From Poecilobothrus nobilitatus (lineage: Eukaryota; Arthropoda; Insecta; Diptera; Dolichopodidae), in NCBI GenBank assembly GCA_947095535.1, contig OX352773.1, positions 269,258,515-269,322,514 of the forward strand: a stretch of DNA of 64,000 nucleotides. Reading direction: 5' to 3'. The position numbers and the translations under genes were made by a program. Below the pieces are notes generated by a model, which was not told where the DNA came from, made no database searches, and worked only from the letters and a program-made list of their open reading frames with translations. The first letter of the stretch is position 1; the number at the start of each line of letters is the position of its first letter. Of the stretch, positions 25,298 through 40,000 are shown piece after piece.

Positions 25298-28200
25298 AAT
25301 ACTGCTGCAAAATTCTACTGAACATTTGTGGTACTTATATACCAATAACATATAAAATAAAATTAGGAATTGAGTAAAGGGAACATCCTCAAAGTAGTGA
25401 TAAACACTGAATTAAACCTTAGGATAAAGTCTGCAGAATAAAGTGATTTTTTTAATAAATTATTTCAATGCTACGGTATTAAGGTATTACCTAAAAGTGT
25501 TAAGAAAAAAAAAATACTTAATACATTCTGAACGAGACTATCTTTTTCTAAGTATCCATATTGAAAGTATTTATGAACGAATACAAATTAATAGAAAAAC
25601 TTCATTTTTTCACAAATATTATTCTTGTAAATTTATATTTATCTTTTTCTGTAACCTGTTCATTTAAATTTTCACGCATTCAAAGAAGTTTCATTTTGTA
25701 CAGTGTCTGGCAGAAATACTCATCTATACTGAAAATAAAACGAAAAAAAACTGTTCGCTCACAAATTGATTGTGTAAAGGCAACGTAAATCCTTTTTTTT
25801 TTCTTATTTTATTCTTTCAATTTTACAAAGCAGCTGAATCAAACAAAATAGTTAATGGGTAAACCACTCATTTCCTTTGCACAAATGCTTCAATTATGCA
25901 TTCGACGAATATGTACTTTTTTTTTTTAATTTATTTGCATCTAAAGATCAGCTTTTAAAGAAATCCGATATTCCGAAAAGAAGTAAATGTAAATAATCCG
26001 TCATAGATTTACCTGTACTATTATTAACGTATATTTTTCTTTGTTTTCTTGTATTTTTTTTTTTACCATCATGTTTTTCTTTCGGACTGATCACCTTTTT
26101 CGTTTTGATTTTGAAATATTTCTTTTGTTGTTAATTTTTGCATCTTTTTCACATACATTCAATAAAATTTTGGAAATTTCATTAAAGAAAAGAATAACTG
26201 AGTTAAAAAAAAAACAAAAATGACAAAATAATAAAAAGACACCTTTGAAAATCAACATTCAATTTTAATCCTTTCTACTATTGGTAAGATTGGAATTCAT
26301 ACCATAATTTGAATTTGAATTCTTTTGTTATCATTCCCATATATATAAAGAATCTTAAACAAAAATGTGTTTAGATGATTGTTTATTTTAATAAAAGACT
26401 TAAGTTACTTCAACTATACTGTCATCGCTTTTTAATGTTGTATATGAATGTAAGATTTTCAATGAAAAAAATAATAAGAGTGTTTTTTACTTTTTATTAT
26501 TTTATTTTCTTTACTTTCGTTAATGCTTGATTTTAAACGGTGGATCATAGAAGATACATATTCTATTGATGAGTATGAAATTTTTAAATATATTTGAAGT
26601 TTTATTATTCATTTTATTATTATTTTTATTTGTAGTTAACCATGTTATTCTCTTTACTCATTATAAGTACAACTAACTAACATAGTTTCATAGTAATCTG
26701 TTTTTTGTTATTGGTTTATTCTTGTTTCGAACCTTTGTTGGTTGGTGGTACTCTTCATGTTTTCAATTTCCTATTATTTCTGCGATTTATTTCTACTATT
26801 TGTATTTTGAAGAATTCATTTAAGATCTTGGGTACAAATCGCAAATTGATATATTTACAGAAAGCATAGCCAATTCAAAATCAATTATGCTAAAATGTAA
26901 TACCTCAAATAAATAGTTTCGTTGTTTAGGATTTTTCGGATACTTTTTTGAAGGAACATGTTTTTTCTCTAAAGATTCTATTCTAGTCCTCCAGTGTACA
27001 ATATTCTCTGATTTTATGTTCCTAAATTTCAAGACATTTAAAAAACTTTTTCTTGTAGGTTAAAAGGTATTATTGTTTATCACATACTAATCTACATTTA
27101 TTATTTAGTGGAACAACACGAACATCTTCATTTCAATTCGTAAACCCTATACATTTTATTTTCCTAATTTTTATTTTGTTATATGTACTTTTTACTGAAT
27201 GTTTCAGAAGGTTGTATTATATGCAATTGCATAATTCAGCAATGAATGAAATTGCATTGTTCAAAATATTTTGCTCAATTCACATAGCAACTACTTCTCA
27301 ATTACATTTATCCGAATTAAAATTATTGCTTATCTAAAAAACCGGATTGAGAACTAAGTGGACGAAAATCAGGAAAATCTTTTTACCAATATTTCACATA
27401 ACATTTTGAATATTAAATAAAGCTCTACAATTTGTTTGAACGGATCAAATTTTTCTAGTAGATAAAATGAATGACAATACATATTGGAGTTAAATTTTCG
27501 TAGTTATGTGCTAAAATCACTATCTACTAATAAAAACATAATTATGCTGAAATATTTTAAAAAAAGATAACAGTAGAGGACATCGCTCTTTTTTATTAAG
27601 ATAATCTCCATTTTCTGTTTTTTCTTTTTATTTTTAAATTTATTAATCCTTCTAATCTTACGAAAAAATACAGAAAAGTTAAATGAGTTCTTCATCAAAA
27701 GTTTGTTTTTTTTTTTTTATTAATAAATGCACAACTACATAAATATTTAAAAACGAAAAAAAAAAAAAATGTTCAACAAATAAAAGAAGAAAAATTTATT
27801 TTTAATTGTATTTGCTTAGTAATTATCAATTTTCTAAGAAATTGCAATTCTTACATTTTTTTTTCTAATGTTTGCTTGCTATTTTTTTACTCCCTTCCAC
27901 TTTTAAGGATTTAAATAACGTAAGTAAGGATATCATCATATAAAGATAAAATTAAAAAAAATGAAACAAGAATATTTTTTCCTCGTTTTTTTTTTTTTTT
28001 TTTTTTTTATTTTTTTCTTTCCACCTGAAAGATCATAATATCAGATAACAATAAAACAATTTTTCTGCTCAAGTAAGAACTTAAGTTTGCTTTACAGAGT
28101 CAGTACAGAACAGAACAAAACAAAGCAAAGCAAAGCAAAATAAAAAAAAAAAAAAATTTTCAAATGCCTAAGAAGGAACAACCCCCTTTCAACCCGTTTT

Positions 28201-29917
28201 TATTATCCTTTATTTTACCCTACTTATTACTCTTTGTCAATACAAGGTGAATGCAAAATAAAAACAATCGCGTATACGACATTAAAAAAAAAAAAAAATC
28301 TTAAATTTCTTTCAAAAGAAGAAAAACAAACCAAAGCTTAACCAGACCAAAAGTTATAAAAATTGCATAAAAATGCACCATCTCTAGGACATACTAATGC
28401 TTATTTAATTCTTACGTAGTTACAATCATACAAAAAAAAAACAAAAAAAAAACAGTTTAAAAAATGGTTGAGTCCTTTCAGTTTTAACGTCACTAAAATT
28501 TTAATATACAGTGATTTTAAAAATTAAAGTATAAGTTACCTATTGGGAATATAATCAAGATTTATATAATAGACAAATTTAAATTTGAAATATATTAATA
28601 TCAACTAAATGAAAGACTGTACATAGCAAGGCTCAAGTATAAATAAAAAAAGAAATAAAAAAGGAGGTTAGGAGGAATCGTCTGTTAAAAATGAATCAAA
28701 AATTAGACAAATACAATAAATAGTTAACATTTGTTATAGTCAATTTAAACTATCTATGATGATTAAATTGATTTAATTATATATTATAATGCTTGTGCAA
28801 TCGTGCAGGTTTTTACAGTTATTCACTTTTCTTAGAAATCGGCGCAAATTAGAAGCACCAATAGCTTAAATATTGACTATCTTCTCTCTTGTCCCTCTAC
28901 TTTTTTCAAAAAAAAAATTTATACTATATAGCTAAATAATTATCTGTAATTCATTATGGAATAATTTTGTTATTATCTTTCCTCCATTTACACATAACGA
29001 GTTTATATCAGATCTGTTTAAATCTATAACAAGGTAATTGAAAGAGGACCATGTTAATTAAATATCTAAAAAAAATGATAATACATCTAACAAATTGGAA
29101 ATTAGATTGGATTGATTACTTTTTTAAGAAACTGTATTTAAAATATTCGTACATATATATATATATATTTGAATATGTAATTTTTATAAAGAAAATGTTT
29201 GCTTTGTGAATTGCAAGGAATTATATGCATAGTATTCTTCATATTTCATCATCATCTTATGTTATGATGAGTATACATACAGTATATAAATGTTACTCTT
29301 ACCCTTTCAAAATTCTGTTATTGCTACTCTGCTCTACTGCATCAGAAATTGCAGTATTCAAAATAAAAATAAAAAAAAAAACAAATATAACCATGAGATT
29401 TTTTTATTATTTTGTCTTTAAACTTTTTATTCGTTTCTTCTTTTTGAAAATCTTGGAAAAAAAAAAAAATTAAATGCTGAATAAGTTGAAATTCTTACCA
29501 GATTTATAACTGACTTTATAATATTTGTAAGTTATATTTATAAAATATATATATATATATATTTATATAAATATGTACAAAAAAATGAAAAAAGGATAAA
29601 AAAAAAATCCTTTTTAATTATTCAGAATTATTATATTCTTTTTTATTGGGTACTAAAATTCATCCGATAGATTTTGTCAATTTTACTGATATTTTTATAT
29701 AACAAAAAAAAAATAAGCAATTTTGTTATTTAATTTTACATAAATGTAAATAAGAAAAAATTTATTTAATGAAATACATATATCGTTTAGTTAAATAAAT
29801 TATTTATTAACTAAACGACAAAAAATGCTCTCTTCAAATCGGACCACCAATAATGATCTACAAATCTTGGCTTAAAATTATAGATTTGATTCATCGAAAT
29901 CTTATCATTTGAATTAG

Positions 29918-29968
29918 GATCCTGACTTGAATCAGGATCACCAATACTAACGCTTATTTATATTGGTG
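29918..29968. repeat. Two adjoining 8-bp inverted repeats
   Basis: GATCCTGA-CTTGAA-TCAGGATC (29918-29939) is followed at once by CACCAATA (29939-29946), with its complement TATTGGTG at 29961-29968. Another hairpin with 12-bp arms, TCGTTTAGTTAA, lies just upstream (29783-29794 and 29807-29818). Confidence 0.8.
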
Positions 29969-30826
29969 TCATAAAAATACAAAAAAATACAATCTCAATG
30001 ATTAATGAAAGATTTTAATCTCTCACTTCAAAATCTTAAACGAACAGTTAACAAATTATTAAGAAATTTTCAGATACATTTCAATTTTCTTGAAATTTTT
30101 ATAATCCAACTTATAATGCACATTAAAATAAAACTAAAATTTAAAGTTAAGAAAAATTAAAAGAAAACAAAAATTTTATATTTTTATGATTTCAATTTGT
30201 AGACTTAAGTTCGTCCTGTTTGCTGATTCAGAGGATTCATTCTTTCACAATAAATATAGCACAGTTATATTTATTTCCTTTTCTTTACGAGTTAAGTTAA
30301 AAAAAAAAAAAATTTTATTTTTTGGTTTTTTTTTTTTCTAAGAGAGTTTTATATCAACCTAGAAAAATATAAATTTATATATGAACGTACATATGTATAC
30401 ATACTTGGATATATTCACCTTAATTTGTACCTTGTAAAATTATTTTTATTTTCATAATTTTTTTAGTTTTATTTTTTTTTTGAATTTTTTGTTTTATTTA
30501 TTTATTTATTTATTTTTATTTTTTTCTTTTTTTTTTTTGTTAAATTCTAACAAGTTTATGCAAATAAAATGCAGTCCTTGTGTATTCATCTGAAACGCGA
30601 GTCTAGTTAAAGTTAAAACAAAAAATTGAAAAAAAGAAAAAGAAAAAGCACGGAAAATTGAAATAAAATAAACGAATACCGACTTATTTATACGTCTTAT
30701 GCGCTCATATAAATCAAATTAAGTTTACAAAATTCTTTAGAAGGCATTTGACTTTTTTTTTTTTTTTTTTTTAAATATTCTAAATTTCATATTTTCGCTT
30801 CCTTGTGATGTTAAATTTCTAATTAT

Positions 30827-30891
30827 GATCAATCATCATAGCCGATTGTTAAAGGGAGTAACAGACCCTTTGTTATGTTTCACTATTGATC
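30827..30891. repeat. Nested inverted repeats
   Basis: Outer arms GATCAAT / ATTGATC (30827-30833, 30885-30891) enclose inner arms AAAGGG / CCCTTT (30851-30856, 30866-30871). The arms are short, so chance is possible. Confidence 0.5.
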
Positions 30892-33755
30892 TTAAAAATA
30901 CTGTAATTTAAAATCAAGAGATTTGGCTTACACAGAATATATTCCGCTTGTTCATTTATTTTATGTCATTTATTTTTAAATTTTATTAATAAAAGGATTA
31001 ATTTAAATTTATAAACTGAAAAATAAAATTTATTTGCCAACAAGAAAATTTAAAATTTATTGATTTCTTTTGAAGACATGCCTCCAGTTAGTATGTCTAG
31101 CTGTTAAAAAATAAAAAAAAAAAGTATTTATAAAAGATACAATAAAAAAAATTCACTTAATTGCATGGACATACTAGCATACACTTTAATAAATAGACAA
31201 CTTCCAGACACATTTATTTTGTTTAAGTTTTCAAAAGTACAAAAATTCTAAAGTTTTTGCCATCTAAAAATAAACAATTTTTATTATCGCCCATATAAAG
31301 TTTTCAACGTTACCAAATTAAAAAAATAAGTACTAAGTAAAATTCTTTGAGAGTAATGCAAGAAAAGATTCGAGATTTTGTCTTTTGTTTTTAGCTTCTT
31401 TTAAAAAAAAAATGAAAGAAAAATTTAAACTTAACATGGAAACCGTAGCATTTTCCGTAAATCCTTTTTTTTTGTTTTTATGTTTAAATGTAAAAAAAAA
31501 TTTTTTAAAAAAAATAAAACAAAAAAAAACCAAAATCAAAAAAATCCTTTTTTTTTTGTAAATTTAAATAAAAAAAATAAAAAAAAAAATTATTCTTAGA
31601 ATTTTTTATTCGTTATGATTCCGCTTGATAAAACTTGAGAAGGAGAATCGTTATCCTTGCAAATTTTTGAAAAAGTGCATTCAGAGAAGTTTTTCTGAAA
31701 AAATTCATAATTTTCTTTTCATTTATATTTTTATAGTATTTTAAATTTTCTTTTTCCTTTTCTTATTTTTACTTTTTATATTTTGTTTTTAAAGAATTAT
31801 ATGAAGAAGATTTTTTTCTTTCTATATTAATTTTCAGAGAAAAATGTTCGTTCGTTCGTTCATTAGAAAGGAAAAAGAAGTCGCAATTATATTTACTTTT
31901 TTCAAAAACAAAAAAAAAAATATATTTAGAAGAAAGAAAGAGTAAAAAAAAATTTATTCCTTTTCATAAAAATTTGTAGGCATACCAGCATTGTGTAAAT
32001 ATATACATATCAAATATATGTATATATATATATATTTAACATTGATTTAATATATAAATATGGATTTATGTTTCTTTTTTTTTAAATATTCTAAAGTAAA
32101 GATACATTCTAGTGAGGTCACTTTAATATGTAAAATATACTACATCCTTCAATTTAATTTTGCAGGATATTATTTTGACTAGGTACTTTAAGCTGTTATA
32201 CTACTCTTAAGTTTAAAGGTTTTTTTTTTTTTAGAAAGTTTCATGTGTTACTAAATTTGGTTTTTTTAAAGAGTTAGTCAAAAATCAGTTAAGTATTGAC
32301 GAGTTTTGATCAATTATGAATTTAAAATTTATTTCAAGTTGGTTTTATAGTTTTTCTAGAATATTTGTTTCGGCCCGACTTTAATCACTTATAGGCTTTT
32401 CTTTTTTTTTTCTTGTGTCTATTGTGGTTCTGTGTCCACTGTGTCCTGTAAACTTTCGTTCACCAAAGGAAGCTGAACCTATATCTCCACCAATACATTT
32501 TATTTTACACATTTTAAGATATTATTGCTACAATGGCACTTTACCATTTCATTTTGATACATTTAATTTGAACAATTCGCTACATCTTTGGTATATTTTT
32601 TTTTTTTAGTTTAGTCTAAACTTAATAATTTTCATAAAAGAAATGGAACGTCTTCTAAAAAAAAAAACCTCTTTTTCATTTTTTTTTATTTTAATAAACA
32701 CAAAATGAATATATATATACAATATTATATAAAAATATATGATACATTCATACATTTGAATAGAGATAAATAAAGCTTACTTCTTTTTTACTCTTTTTTT
32801 TTTAAATACTTCAACCTCAGTAAGTCTTTAAGAAGTTTTACTTCTTTAGTAGGCAAAAACAAAAAAATAAAGACTAGAATTTTACTATAAACTGTGAACG
32901 GATTATTTTAGTACTATTTTTATTTTTCTTATATATATATAATTAAAACGACTCTACAGGAATTTATTCCAGCAGTTTTTTATTTTTAATTTTATAATTC
33001 TAAGGATTTTTACTTGGAAATTTCCTTTTTTTTTTTATTTTCAGAATAAGAAAAGCCTTAAAAAAAAATAATTGGGATTCATTAAGTTTCTGATGAATAC
33101 TTAAGTTATTCAGTCGTAATTTCTATGTTTAAATTACTTTTGAACATATTTTTCATGTTACATTTTATATACACTCCAGCTTTACTTTGTCCAATTTCTT
33201 TACATTAGTTTTTTTTTTTATCATATTAGACTTTTTGATCTTTTGAATTTAATTTCTCTAAGAACTTAATGGTTTTTTTTAATCATTAAAATTTCCAGTC
33301 ATGTAAAAAGATAACAACACAGTAATAATTAATAAAATATCTGATATTACATATAATACTGAAAATTGTTATGATTGGATTTCAAAACTTAGCTAAGGAT
33401 AAGTTCAAGAATATTTCAATTAAAATTTTCAAAGTATGTACATAATATATAATAAATATTTCCTTAGCATTTTCTTTTTCCTAAGATTTGCGAATTTAAA
33501 AAGAAAATCATGACTTTCCAAATAAAAAAAATACAAATCTTTGGCAGATGTGGTTGAAATATTTTTAGTTAATACAAACTTTTGAAATGTAAATTTTAAC
33601 TTTTAAATATATTTTAGTAATAATTTTCCAATTATATCTAATACTCTCCAACTTTATCTGGCTTACAAATAAAAGTCAAAGGATAATAATTAAATTTACT
33701 GAAACGTATATTGTCAGAACCTATTGCCTAAATTAATTGACATGATATCTGAAAT

Positions 33756-34035
33756 ATTTGCAGAGATATTGACGCGATAGAGAGCATGGAACACTTTCTC
33801 TGCACCTGTCCTATAGTCTGTCAAGGAAAAGGCGGAAATCTCTCGGTAGTTTCTTTTTCCAAGATTTACGTGAACTTTCTGGCATGAATTTGAAAAATCC
33901 TCAAAGCTTCTTCTGTGAAAGTGACATAAATATAGGGAAACTTAAAACCTCCTATGGCCGAATAGGTTCTCCTACACACTACAGATATTACACTACAGAC
34001 CTAGAGTCTTTTGAAGGTACACTCCAGATTTAGAC
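33756..34035 (+). pseudogene. Decayed non-LTR retrotransposon ORF2 tail
   Basis: The first frame reads ICRDIDAIESMEHFLCTCP, the Cys-x2-Cys...His...Cys-x-Cys-Pro signature that follows the RT/RNase H region at the ORF2 C-terminus of Jockey/R1/I-type elements. The second zinc-type Cys has become Ile. A +1 frameshift near 33812 then opens a frame with SRKRRKSLGSFFFQDLREL, the usual R-rich, LG, DLxEL continuation, followed by NLKN and an FF stretch. A stop lies immediately upstream of the signature in the same frame. Only about 90 codons remain, and they cannot be functional. The clade was not determined. Confidence 0.65.
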
Positions 34036-37000
34036 TATTCTATAAATTAAAAGTTCTAATTATCAGAGTTTTATAATGAAATAATCATTTTATTGATAAG
34101 TTTTTAAGACCAAAAACGTATTTGGTGATAATTCAATAAAGTCTTGATTAGTAAAGAAACACTCACTTATCAAAATTTGATTAGTTGATTATTCGATTAG
34201 TGATAAGTAATTGGTGTAATATAGAAAACATATAACAATTAATTAAGTATTAATAACTCAATTATTGTAAAATAATTAATAATTATATTCCAATTATATG
34301 AATTAATTTTAAAAATAAAACTAAAATATAAAAACGACACTATAAAAAAAAAACACCTTAATTAAAAATTTTTAAAAACTATTAAAAAAAAAATAAGAAT
34401 TAAATTTGAAATTACCTCGAAACTTTTTATTTACTAACTAATTACATATATAAATACAAATGATTAATATATATATACATAGTATATTAAATTATGTATA
34501 TTTCTATTGAATTATATAAGTATTTCTATTGAAAAGTTTTTTCTTTTTTTTTTTTTTAAACAATATAATAATGACAATTTAAATAATTCCACTCAAATTC
34601 AATCTTTAAAAAATCAAAAATAAAAAAAAAATAAAAACAAAAAAAAAAATAAAGTTTTTTAAGTATTGATTTAAGTGGGCACTTTAAGTATAGTCAGAAG
34701 TTAATTCTTAATATACTGTATAATAACACTATATAAAAGTTAGTGAAAAAATTCAACTTATCAACTTATTATCCTTGTTTTGTTTTGTTTTTAATTTTTG
34801 TTTTTTTTTTGTTTTTTTACTGTTTTCTTAATAAAAGTAGAAAATTTGAAAAAAAAAAATCAAAATCAAAAACATTCAACTTAAGTTGTTGAATGCAATG
34901 AAAATTCTGTTCACCCGACTTAATTTCAAAAGTTGTGGGTTGTAAAAATTAATACATACTTATACTATTAATTATATATATATATAAAATGTAGTTGAAC
35001 TGGCACTGAAAGAAAAACAAAAATTTAAATTTCAAATTGCATTCCTTATTATTCAAAATTAATACAAACAAAATAATAATAATAAAAAAAAAATTGCAGT
35101 AACAAATAACAGTAAAAATAAATAAGGACGAAAAATAGAGAATGCAATTTAAAAAGATTCAATTTATTTTTATTTTTTATTTTGTTTTATTTTTTAAGGA
35201 TTTAAATTTATTCATATTTTATTTCAGTCTCATACCTCTGTGTGAAACTGAATACCCCATCTCTTCTTCTATCAAAAGTTCATTTTTTTAATTTATAGGA
35301 AATATTTTTAGTATATATATATATATATTATATATATTTAACGATATATTTACAAATATATATTAAATGTATATACGAGTAATATTTACATATCTACATA
35401 AAATATTTTGTATATATATATATATATTTTTATATATATATAATTAAATACGTAGCAATGTCCTGTTCAAAAGAAAAAACAAAAATGTTATTTCAATTAA
35501 TTTTGTATTTTAATTTTTTATTTTCGCTTTTTTTTTTTTTTGCTTATTATTTTCTTCTTTTTTTTTTAAATTATGTAGAGTAAAAAAAAAATAAAAAAAT
35601 ATTTTTCCGAAATTTGTATATATTTATAATATATATATATATATATATGTATATATATTTATATCGTATTTTTAATGTGTATGTATATATATAAATATTT
35701 ATTTAAAATATATTGAGATAGGCAATAGGCATATCCTTATACTCTCTCATAACAGAAAAAAAAAACTTTAAGAAGAAAAATTCATATTTTTAAGTTGCTA
35801 TGCAAGCAACTTCGCTTTCATTTTAAATTTATGATTTTCTTTTTGTTTTTTTCTTTTTTATCATTTTCCTTATAATTTTTTGATATTTTCGATTTTTAAT
35901 GCACTTTAATAAAATTAATATGAAGTGGCATTATATAATTGTATTCAAGTATAAAATAATAAAATAATGATTTTGAAAATTACAATTTCTCTAAAGTAAA
36001 CATATTTTAAGGTATGGAAAATTTAAATGTTAAATTTCTATCGATTGTTTCTGAAATCGCAACACAGGAAATAATTAAGAAATTCGTCATACTAGGTTGC
36101 TGTTAGAGTACACCATTAAAAAGTAGTTAGAGTAGTACATAAGTAACCGTAGTCTATGTTTTGAGACTAACCCATTAAATCTTGTTTCTATAATAATTGA
36201 ATGTATTGGTGAAATATTTAATCCTTTACCATCATCTTCATTTTAATCATTTTTCAATATGTATATTAGGTTTTTAGTTAATTTTTTCACTATTCTCATA
36301 TATATGAAATATTTCGTAGATTTTCTTCTTAAAATATTTGGTAAAACTTTAATACAAAAAACAATCCTATATTTGTAATATAATAATTATTACTATCAGT
36401 CTTCCAATTATTTAATAAACATATTGATTTACATTTCAGACAATATTTCATATATATATATATGGAATAGTATTGCTTCAGTGTTATGAACTTCAACATA
36501 ATAAACTTTTACATTATACCATTTGTCCTTAAAGTTGTCATTTACTTTATAATTTTTAAAACTTTAGATGCATTTCAATTAAATTTTCAGTTTCTTCTTT
36601 TTTTCAACAATTTTCTTTAATAAAACTGCATTTTGATGCAATATATCCGTTCCTTATTTTCATACAAAAAAAAAAAAAAAAAAACAGTCATGAAAATTGA
36701 CGGATAACAAAAAAGAAAATTATTATTTTTTATTTTTTTTTATATACATTAAAAAACTTATGGTCGGCTAATTATTACTGGAGCATAATTTTTGTGATTT
36801 TTATTTATTTTTGCTTATGTTTATTTTCTCAGAAAACATTTATAAGATCGATCCTAGTATTTCTAAAGGTGAAACTAATATGAATCCTCAGGAGCAGTGT
36901 AACAGTACAAAAAAAAAATAAAAAATAAAAACAAGAAAAAATATACCATCAAAATATCAAAACAGAGCGAAAAACGGAAGTTTTATGCCTTGATTTCAAA

Positions 37001-40000
37001 TATTATTAAATGAAAAACAAAACAAAAAAAAAAAAAAACATTGAGAAAATCTACTCTGAATACGGATTTAAAAATTACAAAAAAAAAAAGTTTGATTTTT
37101 TTTCTATTTTATTTCTTGTTTTGAATTTGAAACCCTTTCTTCATTTATTCTATAATTTTTAACCACTCCATCCCCATCATTCATTATCACAATATTCATC
37201 AAATTCATTCATCTTTTTTTAAACATATCCACCTTCACCATCATAAATACACCACAATTTTTATATCTACAGAATTAAGTAAAACTGAACCTGAAATATA
37301 ATTTTATTTTTCATTTTTTCTAAAGAAGAAGAGAACAGATTCAAAACAACAACACCAAACCCACCCTATTTCTTTTCTTTTTCTCTATATAATTTCAAAT
37401 TTACTTGTTATTGCTGCATTTCAGTTCAGTTCAGTTCCTTATGTTGCCTGCTGCCCAACAGTAAATAATTTTTTTTTTTTTTTGTTGCTTTTTTAAATCT
37501 TAGTGATTTTTTAATGGAAAGCTAAGTAGATAGAAGGGAGGTGAAATAAAATGAAAGAAGTTTGTTGGACTTCTTTTTTCTTTTGTAATTTTATTTTTGT
37601 TGTTATTATTGCTGCTACTTCTGTTTTTATTTGCGGAAAGCTTCACCACAAATTTCTTCTCAATCTCATATCCTTGTTTTAAATTTTTTTTTTTTTTCAA
37701 GTTTTTTTGTTTTTAAAATTCAGAGTATATTTAGAAGTTCATGGATACAAGGACGAAATGGAAAAAAAATCATTTTTTTTTTCAGAATTTTTGCAAATAT
37801 TTTTTTTTTGTTTCTTTTTCCTCCTTCTTCTTTTAGATTTTTTTTTTTATTTTAATTTTAACTTTTAATATAGATTTTTCATCCTGTTCTTTTTCCTTTC
37901 TTATTTTCTTTATTTTTCTTCTGTTTCTAATGCTGCTGTTTTATTTTTTCATTGATTTTCTTTTTTTTTTTTTTTCAAAGTTATTTTTCATGTTATTGTT
38001 TTTATTTTTCTGATTTCATTTTTCTATAACTCGCTTTTTATAGCTATGTGTTCAAATGTTCATTAATTAATGTGAGCTATTGGTCTTCAATGTTTAAAAA
38101 AAAAAAAAAAATGAACAGAATAGCAGAAAAAAAAATTAAATTAAAAAATGAAAACAAAAATTGGATATTGAAAAATAACGATTTAGAGTGGTCCATAATC
38201 AAAAAGAAAAATTTTTGATTTTCATTTGATTTCAGATGAAAATTTACATAAAAAATTGATTCAAAAATAGCAGGTTTAATTTAATTTAATTTTAAAAGAT
38301 CCCAAAAAATTAATTTATTTTTAAAAAACTTGATCTGAAAATATTTACTAAATAATAGGAAAGTAAATACGTATAAGCAAAATATGCTATACTATTTTTA
38401 TACACAGTTTTTAAAAATTCTGAAGGATATAGTATAAATAAATTTCACTCTTCATTAGCAATCCAGGGTAATAATTTTTTACTGCAATTATTGGTTATTC
38501 CTGCCGAACTCAATATTCATTTTACTAAACACATCTCAAAATAACAATTTTTTAAGTGCAATTACAAAATGTGTACTTGTAACTAAAATGAATACTTAAT
38601 AACTAAAAATATTGATAGGTATTAAAAATCAAAAACATTATTATTTCTACCAATATCAAATATTCCAACCTGCATTCAAAAATCAAATGTCAATAAAATG
38701 TACCAAACCATTATTTTATAAATTTGGTTCCAATTTTGTTTTTTTTTCTTCTACAATTCTGTTTTAGATTTTGGCATTGTTTAAGACAATATTACCAAAT
38801 GTTAAATCTTACTTCTTCTTACTTCTTAATTCATCATAAAAAATAACCATTAAACATAAAAAAAAAATCATCAACTTGTTCACCTCTTATTATTTTAAAT
38901 AATCCTTGAAAACAAAAAAAAAAAATTACATTAGAATACCAGACATAAGAAACAAAGACAAACGAATACACAGAAGGAACATATGAGAAAATTCAAAGAA
39001 TTGTACAAACAAAAAAAAAAATCTTAATTTTGCAACCCCATATAAGACAAGAAGATACTTCACAAAAATTACACAAAATAACGACAGAAAAAAATATCAA
39101 AAATAAAATACGAACAATAAATATAAAAAACAAAAAAAAAATTTAAAAAAAAAAACAAAAATATACAAATTTACACATCAACTAAAGCCAAATTTAAGTA
39201 TAAGACAAGAAAAAGGGTTATTTTCTTGTAAGTCCCACGACGATAACGACAACAGTGGACCAAAAACCGACCTTTTATTAGGAAATTTAAAAAAAAAAAA
39301 TCTCTTCATTGTCTTCAAAATAAAAATTAAAAATACAAGTACAAAAAGAAAAACAAAATGAAAATTACAGACATTTAATAATGAGGAAAAATCTTAAATG
39401 TATACATAGAAAAAAATAAAAAAAAAATAAAAAAACAAATTATAAGAAAAAAAATTAAATTAGAATGCATGTATTTTTACTTTTCTTTTCATGAAAACGC
39501 ACATCCAAACATATAATAAATTTATTTTTATCATTATTTTATGTCTCCCTATAATATTTAATATATGGAACATATATATATAAAATAAATACAACTCCAT
39601 ATATATATACACATTATATATGTAAGTCAAATGAAAGTGAAACGACAATGATGTCCTCCTGTTATACAAGTCTACAAAGTCTAAAAAGCAACAATAATAA
39701 AAAAAATAAAAAAATTTCTCCCCCTTTAAGAACCATTGCAAGTAATCACATCCTTTTACTCCTTCAAACATATATTTACATATTAATATAAATTTTACAT
39801 ATAATATATATACATAAAAATAATATATAGACATAAATATAATAAAAATAAATGCAATAATATAATATGGAGTAGGTGTGAGACAAAACAATGCAATTCT
39901 TATTCTTTAGCATTTTCTTTAATACAAAAAGACGGGAAAAAAAAAACAAAAGAAAAAAATGAGGCAATTTTTAACACGCGCAATAACGGAATATTTTATA

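Larger units (their letters stand above)
25298..33755. other. AT-rich non-coding stretch
   Basis: Holds a 23-base T run near 27986-28008, (TA)n tracts near 29150 and 29550, TTCG repeats near 31847, and two small nested hairpin regions listed separately. A possible exon-like frame at about 26900-27020 is described in the findings. Nothing else was recognised. Confidence 0.7.

Noticed and set aside
39460..39891. 143-codon minus-strand frame
   Set aside because: It is composed of Tyr/Ile/Phe/Lys from TA microsatellites and shows no domain.
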